A stretch of DNA of 7,736 nt from Candidatus Zixiibacteriota bacterium (GTDB lineage Bacteria > Zixibacteria > MSB-5A5 > CAIYYT01). The position numbers and the translations under genes are program-made. The notes under the pieces were generated by a model, which did no database searches, was not told the DNA's origin, and saw only the letters and a program-made list of their open reading frames with translations. Shown here one piece after another: positions 1 to 5,144 of the stretch (the stretch's first letter is position 1; every line of letters starts with the position of its first letter). The stretch is from contig JAGLUH010000224.1 of assembly GCA_023134875.1 (NCBI GenBank), forward strand, positions 1 through 7,736. Reading direction: 5' to 3'.

Positions 1-188
1 CGCTCAATAATCTGCCCAACCTGCAGGCGCGCCGCTTTGGCGCCTCCCTGCACCTATACAGCAGCGCTGATCACCCAAAGGAAGTCATGTTGTCGCAACT
101 GGGTGAATTGGGGATTAACTCGGAGATGATCGAGCAGATTCCGCCCGAACTGGAGGATACCTTTGTGCAACTGATGGGTGGGCCATGA
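1..188 (+). CDS. ABC transporter ATP-binding protein, C-terminal end (5' partial)
   Basis: Only the last 61 codons are in the window. The frame is open from base 3 to the TGA at 186-188. The visible end contains IPPELEDTFVQLMGG, which matches the '(P)xLEDxFv' tail found after the nucleotide-binding domain of many ABC-2 drug/polysaccharide-type exporter ATPases. The stop overlaps the start of the next ATPase gene in ATGA (185-188), so the two are probably translationally coupled. With a second ATPase and two permeases following, this looks like the equivalent of the first ATPase half of E. coli YbhF. Walker motifs lie outside the window, so activity cannot be judged. The family assignment rests on the short tail plus the neighbourhood. 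Confidence 0.8.
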   Translation, partial: LNNLPNLQARRFGASLHLYSSADHPKEVMLSQLGELGINSEMIEQIPPELEDTFVQLMGGP

Positions 189-922
189 ATAGCGATGCCG
201 TTGTCATTGATAAACTAACCAAATGGTTCGGCAAGTTCCGGGCGGTCGACGAAGTCAGCCTCAGGGTCGAAACCGGTGAAATCTTCGGTTTCCTGGGAGC
301 CAACGGTGCGGGCAAGACCACCACGATCAGAATGCTGTGCGGACTTTTGCTGCCGACTTCAGGAGAAGGTCGGGTAGCGGGTTATGATATTTATCGTGAC
401 ACTGAGAAGATCAAGAGAAGGATCGGTTACATGTCGCAGAAGTTCTCCCTTTACACCGACCTGACCGGCTATGAAAACCTTTGGTTCTACGGCTCGGTTT
501 ACCAGATGGCGCCACGAGAACTAAAGAAAAGAATCGCGGAACTGAGTGAAGATTTGGAGCTGGGTAATTTCATCAAGCGTCCTGCCGGATCACTGCCGAC
601 CGGCTGGCGACAACGTCTGGCATTGGCGGCCAGCTTGTTGCACCGCCCTCAGATTCTCTTCCTGGACGAACCAACCGGCGGAGTCGATCCGGTTTTTCGC
701 CGCCGCTTTTGGGAGATTCTTTACCGTCTGGCCGACAGCGGCACCACCCTCTTTGTCACCACCCACTACATGGATGAGGCGGAATTCTGCCGCCGTATAT
801 CGATCATGCACCACGGCCGTATCATTGCCGTCGGCAATCCCCAGGAACTGTTGGTCGAGCACCGGCAGGCCAGTCTGCAAGAGCTGTTCATCCAGCTTAT
901 CACTCAGCAGGAGTGTGTATGA
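185..922 (+). CDS. ABC-2 type exporter ATP-binding protein (YbhF second-half type)
   Basis: A complete 245-residue cytoplasmic ABC ATPase that should energise the two permeases encoded downstream. Visible motifs: Walker A GANGAGKTT (38-46), Q-loop YMSQ (Q85), signature region SLPTGWRQRLALA (136-148), Walker B plus catalytic Glu ILFLDEPTGGVDP (157-169, E162), and the H-loop TTHYMDEAE (H194). All catalytic residues are present. The signature is not the usual LSGGQ but 'LPTGWRQ'; as I recall, the second ATPase domain of E. coli YbhF has a very similar 'LPxGWKQ', so this is a family trait and not decay. The 'THxMDEAExC' block also fits YbhF. The ATG at 185 overlaps the previous TGA (ATGA), with a GGTGGG ribosome site just upstream. 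Its own TGA (920-922) overlaps the next ATG in the same way. In E. coli both ATPase halves are fused in one protein; here they are separate genes. The substrate is unknown; YbhFSR has been linked to drug and cation export. Confidence 0.93.
   Translation: MNSDAVVIDKLTKWFGKFRAVDEVSLRVETGEIFGFLGANGAGKTTTIRMLCGLLLPTSGEGRVAGYDIYRDTEKIKRRIGYMSQKFSLYTDLTGYENLWFYGSVYQMAPRELKKRIAELSEDLELGNFIKRPAGSLPTGWRQRLALAASLLHRPQILFLDEPTGGVDPVFRRRFWEILYRLADSGTTLFVTTHYMDEAEFCRRISIMHHGRIIAVGNPQELLVEHRQASLQELFIQLITQQECV
909..913 (+). promoter_or_regulatory. Ribosome binding site deciding the first permease start
   Basis: AGGAG lies 5 nt before the ATG at 919. It overlaps the alternative in-frame GTG at 913, so 919 is the better start. 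The same ATG also forms the ATGA overlap with the upstream stop. Confidence 0.75.
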
Positions 923-2025
923 ACAAGATCAGGTTCATCGCCGGCAAGGAACTGCGTCACATTCTGCGTGATCCGCGCTCGCTGTTCGTGGCAATCCTGC
1001 TGCCGATCATTATGACATTGCTTTACGGTTACGCCGTCACTCTTGACATCAAGGAAATCAAGCTGGCGGTATGCGACTATGATTGCTCCCGTGAGTCGCG
1101 CGATCTCGTCGCTCGGTTCTACCATTCCGGATACTTTGTCAAAGCTGGGGCGACAGACGACCTTCTCGATCCGGAGTCCGTTCTGGAGTCGGGCAAGGCG
1201 AACCTGGTGTTGACGATTCCCCCTGGTTTCGCTGTGGCTTTGAAAACCTGGCGTCCCTGCGACCTGGGGCTTATGATCGACGGCGCTGACGCCAATCTCG
1301 CCGCAGCCGCTTCCAACTATTCCAACGCTATTCTGCAGAGTTTCCTGAAGGAATATCTGCCGCCGGGAACTGAATTGCCGGGCGTGACACTCTCCCAGCA
1401 GGTGCTTTACAATCCCGATTTGAAATCATCTCATTTCTTTGTGCCCGGTTTGATTGCCATTATCCTGATGATGATTTCAGCATTGCTGACCTCGATTACG
1501 ATCGCGCGTGAAAAGGAAACCGGCACCATGGAGCAGCTTCTCACCGCACCGGTAACGCCGCGACAGATTATTATCGGCAAGGTGCTGCCCTATGTCGGCC
1601 TGGCCCTGCTCGACGGCTTGCTGGTGCTGCTCTTCGCCGTCTTTCACTTCGGCGTACCCTTCACCGGTTCGTTTATGTTGCTTCTATTCTTTGGAGTTAT
1701 CTATGTAGTAGCCGCTCTCTCTCTGGGGGTGCTCATCTCCACCTTGGTCAGCACTCAGCAGGTAGCAATTATGGCGGCCTTAACGGTGACGGTGCTGCCG
1801 TCAGTGATGCTTTCCGGATTCATTTTCGAGATCAGGAACATGCCGGTCGTCCTCCAGTATATTTCCTACTTAGTGCCGGCGCGCTATTTCCTGTTGATCA
1901 TCAGGGGAGTCATGCTCAAGGGTTCCGGGATTGGCGTACTCTGGATTGAAGCAGTATTCCTGGTTGGTTTGGCTGTGGCAATGTTGACTATAGCCGCCAA
2001 GAGATTCAAACTAAAGCTGGAGTAA
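919..2025 (+). CDS. ABC-2 type exporter permease (YbhS/YbhR-like), first of a pair
   Basis: An inner-membrane permease of 368 residues with the classic ABC-2 (type V) layout. It has one N-terminal helix (about 22-40), a large periplasmic domain (about 42-172), and five more helices (about 173-193, 221-243, 252-276, 281-303, 341-360). A conserved cytoplasmic coupling segment, EKETGTMEQLLTAPV (198-212), follows the second helix. The periplasmic domain carries blocks shared with the next gene: 'DYD', 'GYFV', 'IPPGF', 'DGxxA' and 'LYNP'. The two proteins are therefore paralogues and probably form a heterodimer over the two ATPases. ATG 919 is chosen over the in-frame GTG 913 because of the AGGAG spacing and the ATGA overlap. 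The TAA at 2023-2025 is followed after 3 nt by the next ATG. Gene order suggests the YbhS position, but the two permeases are too alike to assign by eye. The exported substrate cannot be read from the sequence. Confidence 0.92.
   Translation: MNKIRFIAGKELRHILRDPRSLFVAILLPIIMTLLYGYAVTLDIKEIKLAVCDYDCSRESRDLVARFYHSGYFVKAGATDDLLDPESVLESGKANLVLTIPPGFAVALKTWRPCDLGLMIDGADANLAAAASNYSNAILQSFLKEYLPPGTELPGVTLSQQVLYNPDLKSSHFFVPGLIAIILMMISALLTSITIAREKETGTMEQLLTAPVTPRQIIIGKVLPYVGLALLDGLLVLLFAVFHFGVPFTGSFMLLLFFGVIYVVAALSLGVLISTLVSTQQVAIMAALTVTVLPSVMLSGFIFEIRNMPVVLQYISYLVPARYFLLIIRGVMLKGSGIGVLWIEAVFLVGLAVAMLTIAAKRFKLKLE
2019..2022 (+). promoter_or_regulatory. Ribosome binding site deciding the second permease start
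   Basis: GGAG, inside the last codons of the first permease, lies 6 nt before the ATG at 2029. This favours that ATG over the in-frame TTG directly before it at 2026. Confidence 0.65.
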
Positions 2026-2028
2026 TTG

Positions 2029-3126
2029 ATGTTTCGGATGGTACTGGCGTTAGTCCGCAAGGAATTTTATCAGGTCAGGCGTGATCCGGTCATGCTTCGG
2101 ATTATCTTTCTGATGCCGATCATCCAGCTTCTGTTGCTTGGCTATGCCATCAATACTGACGTAAAGAACATTCGCACCGCTGTCTATGACTATGATAGAA
2201 GCGATCTGTCTCGTGAGTTTATGCGCTCTCTTGGGGCCGGCGGTTACTTCGTAACCCGACCATCAGACATCCCCCTGCTGGCCGGTGAGCGGGGCTTCCG
2301 GGAGAACCGGCAGGATGTCATGCTGGTGATCCCGCCTGGTTTCTCCCGTGATCTCAAGGAGCGTCAAAGTGTTACCGCCGGATTCTTGGTCGATGGCACC
2401 AATGCCAGTTCTGCAGCTGTCGCTATGGGATACGCCAATTTGATCAGCGCTGAGTTTAATCGAGAGCTCTACAGGCTCTCCCTGCCTGTCACTTTGCGTC
2501 AGAAAGTACTTTACAATCCGGAAGCGGAATCGGTTTACTTCATGGTACCCGCCATTGTTGCTATCCTGCTGACCATGGTGACGGTGATGTTGATGTCAAT
2601 GGCGATTGTCAGGGAGCGTGAGATCGGCACCCTTGAGCAATTGCTGGTGACACCGATTACCAAACCGGCACTGTTGCTGGGCAAGGCGATACCTTTCTCC
2701 CTGATCGGCCTGGTCGAGTTCTCCATCGCCCTGGTGTTCGGCGTGATCTGGTTTGGAATTCCTTTTGCCGGTTCCTGGACGCTTCTTTATCTGCTTGCTT
2801 TCATTTTTCTATTTACCACGCTTGGGGTTGGTATTTTCATCTCGACAATCACCAAAACCCAGCAGCAGGCAATGTTCTTCGCCTGGTTCTTCTCGATCTT
2901 CGCAATTCTGACCTCTGGCTTTTTTATTCCTATCCAGAATATGCCGCAGTCGATCCAGTATCTGACCTACCTGAATCCGGTGCGTTACTTCCTGACGGTG
3001 ATCAGAGGCATCATGATGAAAGGTGTCGGCCTGGAGGCGCTTTACCCCAATATCATCGCCATGATTGTCTTTTCGGTCGGCATCTTTACCTTTGCCTGGC
3101 TGCGATTCGCCAAGCGGACAAAGTAG
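2029..3126 (+). CDS. ABC-2 type exporter permease (YbhR/YbhS-like), second of a pair
   Basis: An inner-membrane permease of 365 residues, paralogous to the gene before it. It has a helix at about 24-40, a periplasmic domain at about 42-168, and helices at about 170-192, 218-242, 249-272, 281-301 and 340-358. The cytoplasmic coupling motif EREIGTLEQLLVTPI (196-210) matches that of its partner. The shared periplasmic blocks are AVYDYDRSDLSREF (51-64), GYFV (72-75), IPPGF (101-105), VDGTNAS (121-127) and LYNPEAES (161-168). The N-terminal helix plus large extracytoplasmic domain is the arrangement of exporters that work with a HlyD-type periplasmic adaptor, so an adaptor gene is likely upstream of the window. 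The start at 2029 is supported by GGAG at 2019-2022. It is the last gene of the operon. Only a weak hairpin without a U-tract follows (3139-3157), so where the transcript ends is unclear. Confidence 0.92.
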   Translation: MFRMVLALVRKEFYQVRRDPVMLRIIFLMPIIQLLLLGYAINTDVKNIRTAVYDYDRSDLSREFMRSLGAGGYFVTRPSDIPLLAGERGFRENRQDVMLVIPPGFSRDLKERQSVTAGFLVDGTNASSAAVAMGYANLISAEFNRELYRLSLPVTLRQKVLYNPEAESVYFMVPAIVAILLTMVTVMLMSMAIVREREIGTLEQLLVTPITKPALLLGKAIPFSLIGLVEFSIALVFGVIWFGIPFAGSWTLLYLLAFIFLFTTLGVGIFISTITKTQQQAMFFAWFFSIFAILTSGFFIPIQNMPQSIQYLTYLNPVRYFLTVIRGIMMKGVGLEALYPNIIAMIVFSVGIFTFAWLRFAKRTK

Positions 3127-3244
3127 AGCGGTAGCAAACGGTTTGACAAAGAAACCGGCTGCCCCAGAGGCGTTCCCTTGATTCGCTTCGCGCAGCCGTC
3201 AACTCAAGTGAGAGGGTCAGACCGGATATCTGCCGCTCAGGATT

Positions 3245-3272
3245 TGTCATTTCCGTGCAAACGGGTATCCAG
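3245..3272. repeat. Dispersed palindromic repeat, copy 1 (WIPAFAGMT-type)
   Basis: A 28-bp core runs from TGTCAT to ACGGGTATCCAG, with an imperfect dyad around the central GCAA (CCGT/ACGG). It matches the copy at 4474-4501 in 23 of 28 positions, in the same orientation. Weaker similarity continues about 35 bp to the right, ending in a shared CGCT..TCGA stretch. Translated on the minus strand it gives AWIPVCTEMTN or SLDTRLHGND. These are close to the WIPAFAGMT / LDTRFRGND peptides that betray this common intergenic repeat in many proteobacterial genomes. Confidence 0.7.
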
Positions 3273-3310
3273 GCTGGGGGGCAGGAGTCTCCGCTCTCTC
3301 GATACCGCAG

Positions 3311-3363
3311 TAACTTTGTGGGCCAACCAAGGGGCAGATGGGACGTCTGCCGCCCACAAATTA
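3311..3363. repeat. Large two-stem inverted repeat (possible structured RNA or repeat element)
   Basis: The outer arms TTTGTGGGC (3315-3323) and GCCCACAAA (3352-3360) are perfect 9-bp complements. They extend by three more pairs (TAA 3311-3313 with TTA 3361-3363) past one bulged C. Inside, GGCAGA (3333-3338) pairs with TCTGCC (3346-3351), with a further G-U possible, closing a short loop. The inner and outer stems are contiguous on the right and separated by nine unpaired bases on the left. No T-run follows on either side, so it is not a standard terminator. It could be a transcribed structured element, a processing site in a long 3' end of the exporter transcript, or a miniature dispersed palindrome. 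I do not recognise a known RNA family. Confidence 0.55.
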
Positions 3364-3563
3364 ATCTTGGACACACTGATTGCACCGGTTTTCGACCCGT
3401 TTATCTGTCGGAAAACTGAACAATCGCCTCTTAAGCGCAACTTGCAGTGTGCCTATGTGTTAGCTGAAAAAGGCGGTTACAGACAGCGTTTAAGTGTCGC
3501 TTTTCTTGACAGTTTTGATCTTTGCGTTCTCGCGGTTTATTTGTGCCTTGAATTCCAGCACCT

Positions 3564-3590
3564 GTAACACAAAGATTGTTATTGCGTTAC
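3564..3590. promoter_or_regulatory. Candidate upstream activator site (9-bp arms palindrome)
   Basis: GTAACACAA (3564-3572) and TTGCGTTAC (3582-3590) are inverted repeats matching in 8 of 9 pairs, separated by 9 bp. The centre lies about 75 bp upstream of the start site predicted from the sigma-54 promoter at 3627-3642. That fits, at the near end, the place where bacterial enhancer-binding proteins bind. The regulator is unknown; a PrsR-like response regulator would be the obvious candidate by analogy with other PEP-CTERM systems, but nothing in the window shows it. Confidence 0.4.
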
Positions 3591-3621
3591 GGCATCATGA
3601 AGGCAACCGTTTCTTACGGCA
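3587..3621. repeat. Two direct copies of TTACGGCA between palindrome and promoter
   Basis: TTACGGCA occurs at 3587-3594, overlapping the right arm of the palindrome, and again at 3614-3621, 27 bp further on. A related direct repeat, GGCAAC(C/T)GT, lies at 3602-3610 and 3618-3626, and CCGT/ACGG (3607-3610, 3616-3619) forms a small dyad. The cluster suggests several half-sites for one DNA-binding protein, but repeats this short can arise by chance. Confidence 0.3.
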
Positions 3622-3626
3622 ACTGT

Positions 3627-3642
3627 CGGCACAGTATTTGCT
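3627..3642 (+). promoter_or_regulatory. Sigma-54 (RpoN) -24/-12 promoter of the PEP-CTERM gene
   Basis: CGGCAC-N5-TTGCT closely matches the consensus TGGCAC-N5-TTGC(A/T); only the first base differs. The invariant GG (3628-3629) and GC (3640-3641) have the exact required spacing. Transcription would begin near 3653, giving a leader of about 74 nt before the ATG at 3727. Sigma-54 control through PrsK/PrsR-type two-component systems is established for many PEP-CTERM genes, which makes this site biologically sensible. No comparable sigma-70 promoter was found in front of the gene. Confidence 0.75.
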
Positions 3643-3670
3643 TCAATATCAAGTGGGATGATATTGGAAG
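3641..3670. promoter_or_regulatory. Long dyad over the predicted transcription start
   Basis: CTTCAATATCA (3641-3651) and TGATATTGGAAG (3659-3670) are complementary over 11 pairs with one bulged G, around the 7-base centre AGTGGGA. The dyad starts at the -12 element and spans the predicted start near 3653. If transcription starts there, the RNA would lack the left arm, so a DNA-level operator is more likely than an RNA hairpin. If transcripts come from further upstream, it would fold as a leader hairpin. Confidence 0.45.
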
Positions 3671-3715
3671 AAATCCCGGTAGTAGGGTACGAAAACAGAT
3701 TACTTCTTAACACAT

Positions 3716-3722
3716 AGGAGAG
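3716..3722 (+). promoter_or_regulatory. Ribosome binding site of the PEP-CTERM gene
   Basis: AGGAGAG is a strong Shine-Dalgarno sequence, ending 4 nt before the ATG at 3727. It fixes the start in front of the signal peptide. Confidence 0.85.
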
Positions 3723-3726
3723 TGAA

Positions 3727-4341
3727 ATGAAAAAGCTCCTCGTCATCTTCTCCGCAGTTCTACTGCTAACAGCCTTCTCCGGAAGCGCTTTGGCACTCAC
3801 CTGGGCAACCAGCATGGCCGAGATCTACGCTGCCGGCGGCCTTGATGTCGCCATCCCAGGTAACGAATACGATTTCATGTCTTCGATTGCGGACCCATTT
3901 GGCGGCACCATCACCTTCGACAAGCCTGTCGAGAAACGCATTGTAGGGAGTAGTTGGACTACCTGGTCTCATGGTTACACCGGTCCGGTCCTCGCCGCTA
4001 TCGATCAGACCTCAGTAAGGCTCGATTTCGATTATGCTATCTTCGGTTGGGGCATGTATGTAGAACCTAACAATTTTGATTTCTTTGACATCACAGTGGG
4101 TCTCTCGGATGGCTCCACTTCAACGAAGCTCGTCGAGGGTTTCGCTGGCGCAGAGTTCTTTGGATTCACCGACGGTGCCATCAACTGGTTAGAAATCTCC
4201 GCCGATCCGGATGCCTTTGGGTTCGCGTTCGGTGAAATGGTTATGGCCAAGGAAGGTGGAGTGGTTCCTGAACCTACCACCGTGATCCTGTTTGGTCTCG
4301 GCCTTCTGGGCCTCGGCGCAATGAAAAGAAGAAAAAAATAG
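3727..4341 (+). CDS. PEP-CTERM sorting domain protein (exported)
   Basis: A 204-residue exported protein. It has a clear Sec signal peptide (MKK, a hydrophobic stretch 4-17, and a likely cut after SGSALA at residue 23). It ends in a textbook PEP-CTERM signal: VVPEPTT (179-185), a hydrophobic segment (about 185-198), and the basic tail KRRKK (200-204). Such tails are recognised and removed by exosortase (EpsH/XrtA type), leading to surface or matrix delivery, often with exopolysaccharide. The mature part is acidic, aromatic and cysteine-free. Segments such as ITFDKPVEKRIVGSSW, WSHGYTG, YVEPNNFDFFDITVGLSDG and GFAGAEFFGF recall a recurrent beta-rich family of PEP-CTERM proteins; that family call is from memory and the function is unknown. 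The gene stands alone, with its own sigma-54 promoter, a strong ribosome site and a terminator. No exosortase or polysaccharide gene is in the window. Confidence 0.93.
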   Translation: MKKLLVIFSAVLLLTAFSGSALALTWATSMAEIYAAGGLDVAIPGNEYDFMSSIADPFGGTITFDKPVEKRIVGSSWTTWSHGYTGPVLAAIDQTSVRLDFDYAIFGWGMYVEPNNFDFFDITVGLSDGSTSTKLVEGFAGAEFFGFTDGAINWLEISADPDAFGFAFGEMVMAKEGGVVPEPTTVILFGLGLLGLGAMKRRKK

Positions 4342-4373
4342 TTCGGCTTTACCTCCGGACGTATTACCCACTC

Positions 4374-4419
4374 AAAAAAGATAAGCCCTGAACCTTCATG
4401 GTTGAGGGCTTCTCTTTTT
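4374..4419. terminator. Rho-independent terminator, probably bidirectional
   Basis: The 12-nt arms at 4383-4394 (AAGCCCTGAACC) and 4400-4411 (GGTTGAGGGCTT) pair at 11 of 12 positions around the loop TTCAT. CTCTTTTT (4412-4419) follows for the + strand. AAAAAA (4374-4379), two bases outside the left arm apart from a G, becomes a U-tract on the minus strand. It ends the PEP-CTERM transcript about 40 nt after its stop, and can also end the convergent minus-strand operon that stops at 4545. Confidence 0.9.
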
Positions 4420-4473
4420 GCCTGGAAGTCAGAGCAACCGGATGACTGCCACAATCTGCTGTTTCTTCTAATC

Positions 4474-4501
4474 TGTCATACTCGCGAAAACGGGTATCCA
4501 G
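4474..4501. repeat. Dispersed palindromic repeat, copy 2 (WIPAFAGMT-type)
   Basis: The 28-bp core starts TGTCATACTCG and ends CGGGTATCCAG. TACTCG (4479-4484) pairs with CGGGTA (4491-4496) with one G-U-type mismatch. It has the same orientation and length as the copy at 3245-3272 (23/28 identical), and the similarity fades to about 4534. Minus-strand translation gives LDTRFREYDRL. It lies just past the stop of the flavoprotein gene, between that gene and the shared terminator. Confidence 0.7.
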
Positions 4502-4544
4502 TCGCAGGTCGGAAGCCTTGCGCTTTCGACTAACCCTTCTATGT

Positions 4545-5144
4545 TTATGCTCTATCCTTCTGCACGATTTTCGCTGTGCTGACGCCAAGATCATAAGCCT
4601 CCGCCAGGATTGTCTCATCAGAGGCGGCGGCTCCCAATCCACTATGGGAATGAGCGTAAACCAGTTTACCGATTTTGGCAATACCGCCCCAGACAAACAT
4701 CCCGCCAATAACCCGCTCGGCGAGATCGAACTTCTGCCGCTGGCCGGCGATCAGGATATAGGCTCCCTTGCAGCTCGATGCTCGTGGTTCGGCGAAACTC
4801 ATCTGATTCCCGGCGAAGATCGGCGGTCGCAGGCAATTGGTACGGTCGATAAAGAGTTTGGTCTGGGCGGAAATGGAATCGAAATATATTGGCGACGCGA
4901 TCAGGATCATGTCCGCTTCCAGAAGGTGGAGCAGGTAAGGATAAAGCTGATCTTTATAGATACAGGGCAACGGCGTCGGATTGATACCGCAGGACTGACA
5001 GGGAACTATCTCCAGATCATTAAGACGTATCGTCACCACGACGCTGTCGGGTATGATCGTTTCAAAACCACGGCGAAACTGATCGGCCAGGATTTCCGTG
5101 GAACTGCCCTGCCGCGGCGATCCATTAACTATCAGCAGTTTCAT
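4545..5144 (-). CDS. NAD(P)H-dependent FMN oxidoreductase (flavodoxin-fold)
   Basis: A 199-residue cytoplasmic flavoprotein of the NADPH-dependent FMN reductase / iron-sulfur-flavoprotein superfamily. Motifs: the FMN-phosphate loop NGSPRQGSST (7-16), the cysteine segment PCQSCGINPTPLPC (48-61), and EADMILIASPIYFDSISAQTKLFIDR (split here as EADMILIASPIYF, 76-88, then SISAQTKLFIDR, 90-101), the second flavin-binding and dimer region. Family members reduce flavins, quinones or other small acceptors using NAD(P)H; the substrate here is unknown. Relatives with a 4Fe-4S cluster use a CX2CX2CXnC pattern. Here C49, C52 and C61 are present but the third cysteine is replaced by N55, so a classic cluster is doubtful. 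The ATG lies 20 nt inside the ABC-F gene, with GGGAAG just upstream in that gene's codons, so it is probably translated by coupling. It is the last gene of the minus-strand unit. Confidence 0.88.
   Translation of the reverse strand: MKLLIVNGSPRQGSSTEILADQFRRGFETIIPDSVVVTIRLNDLEIVPCQSCGINPTPLPCIYKDQLYPYLLHLLEADMILIASPIYFDSISAQTKLFIDRTNCLRPPIFAGNQMSFAEPRASSCKGAYILIAGQRQKFDLAERVIGGMFVWGGIAKIGKLVYAHSHSGLGAAASDETILAEAYDLGVSTAKIVQKDRA

Larger units (their letters stand above)
3127..3563. other. Noncoding stretch with repeats and hairpins
   Basis: No credible gene is seen on either strand. Open frames here have no ribosome site, no domain and unusual composition, and one on the minus strand merely translates a dispersed repeat. 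The stretch contains a weak 6-bp hairpin just after the permease stop (CGGTTT 3139-3144 with AAACCG 3152-3157, no U-tract), one copy of a dispersed repeat (3245-3272), and a large two-stem inverted repeat (3311-3363). From 3364 to 3563 I see no feature I would defend. Confidence 0.6.

Noticed and set aside
913..918. GTG at 913 as start of the first permease
   Set aside because: It overlaps the AGGAG ribosome site. ATG 919 has proper spacing and the ATGA overlap.
3139..3157. Hairpin CGGTTT/AAACCG after the exporter operon as a terminator
   Set aside because: The stem is only 6 bp and is followed by GCTGCCCC, with no U-tract; termination cannot be claimed.
3369..3384. Second sigma-54-like site, TGGACA...TTGCA
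   Set aside because: The GG-to-GC distance is 13 instead of the required 12, and no gene follows at a suitable distance.
3086..3385. Minus-strand open frames of 99 and 67 codons (3086-3385, 3237-3440)
   Set aside because: Their peptides AWIPVCTEMTN and SLDTRLHGND are translations of the dispersed repeat, a known source of false gene calls.
3506..3511. TTGACA as a sigma-70 -35 box
   Set aside because: No -10-like hexamer occurs 16-18 bp downstream.
3178..3567. 129-codon plus-strand open frame in the intergenic gap
   Set aside because: It runs through the dispersed repeat and the large palindrome, has no ribosome site and shows no protein-like motif.
3653..3726. c-di-GMP or other riboswitch in the PEP-CTERM leader
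   Set aside because: The leader is only about 74 nt and shows none of the conserved GEMM aptamer blocks; apart from the start-site dyad I see no paired architecture.
4364..4708. 114-codon minus-strand open frame
   Set aside because: It contains LDTRFREYDRL from the second repeat copy and overlaps the terminator and the 3' end of the flavoprotein gene in another frame.
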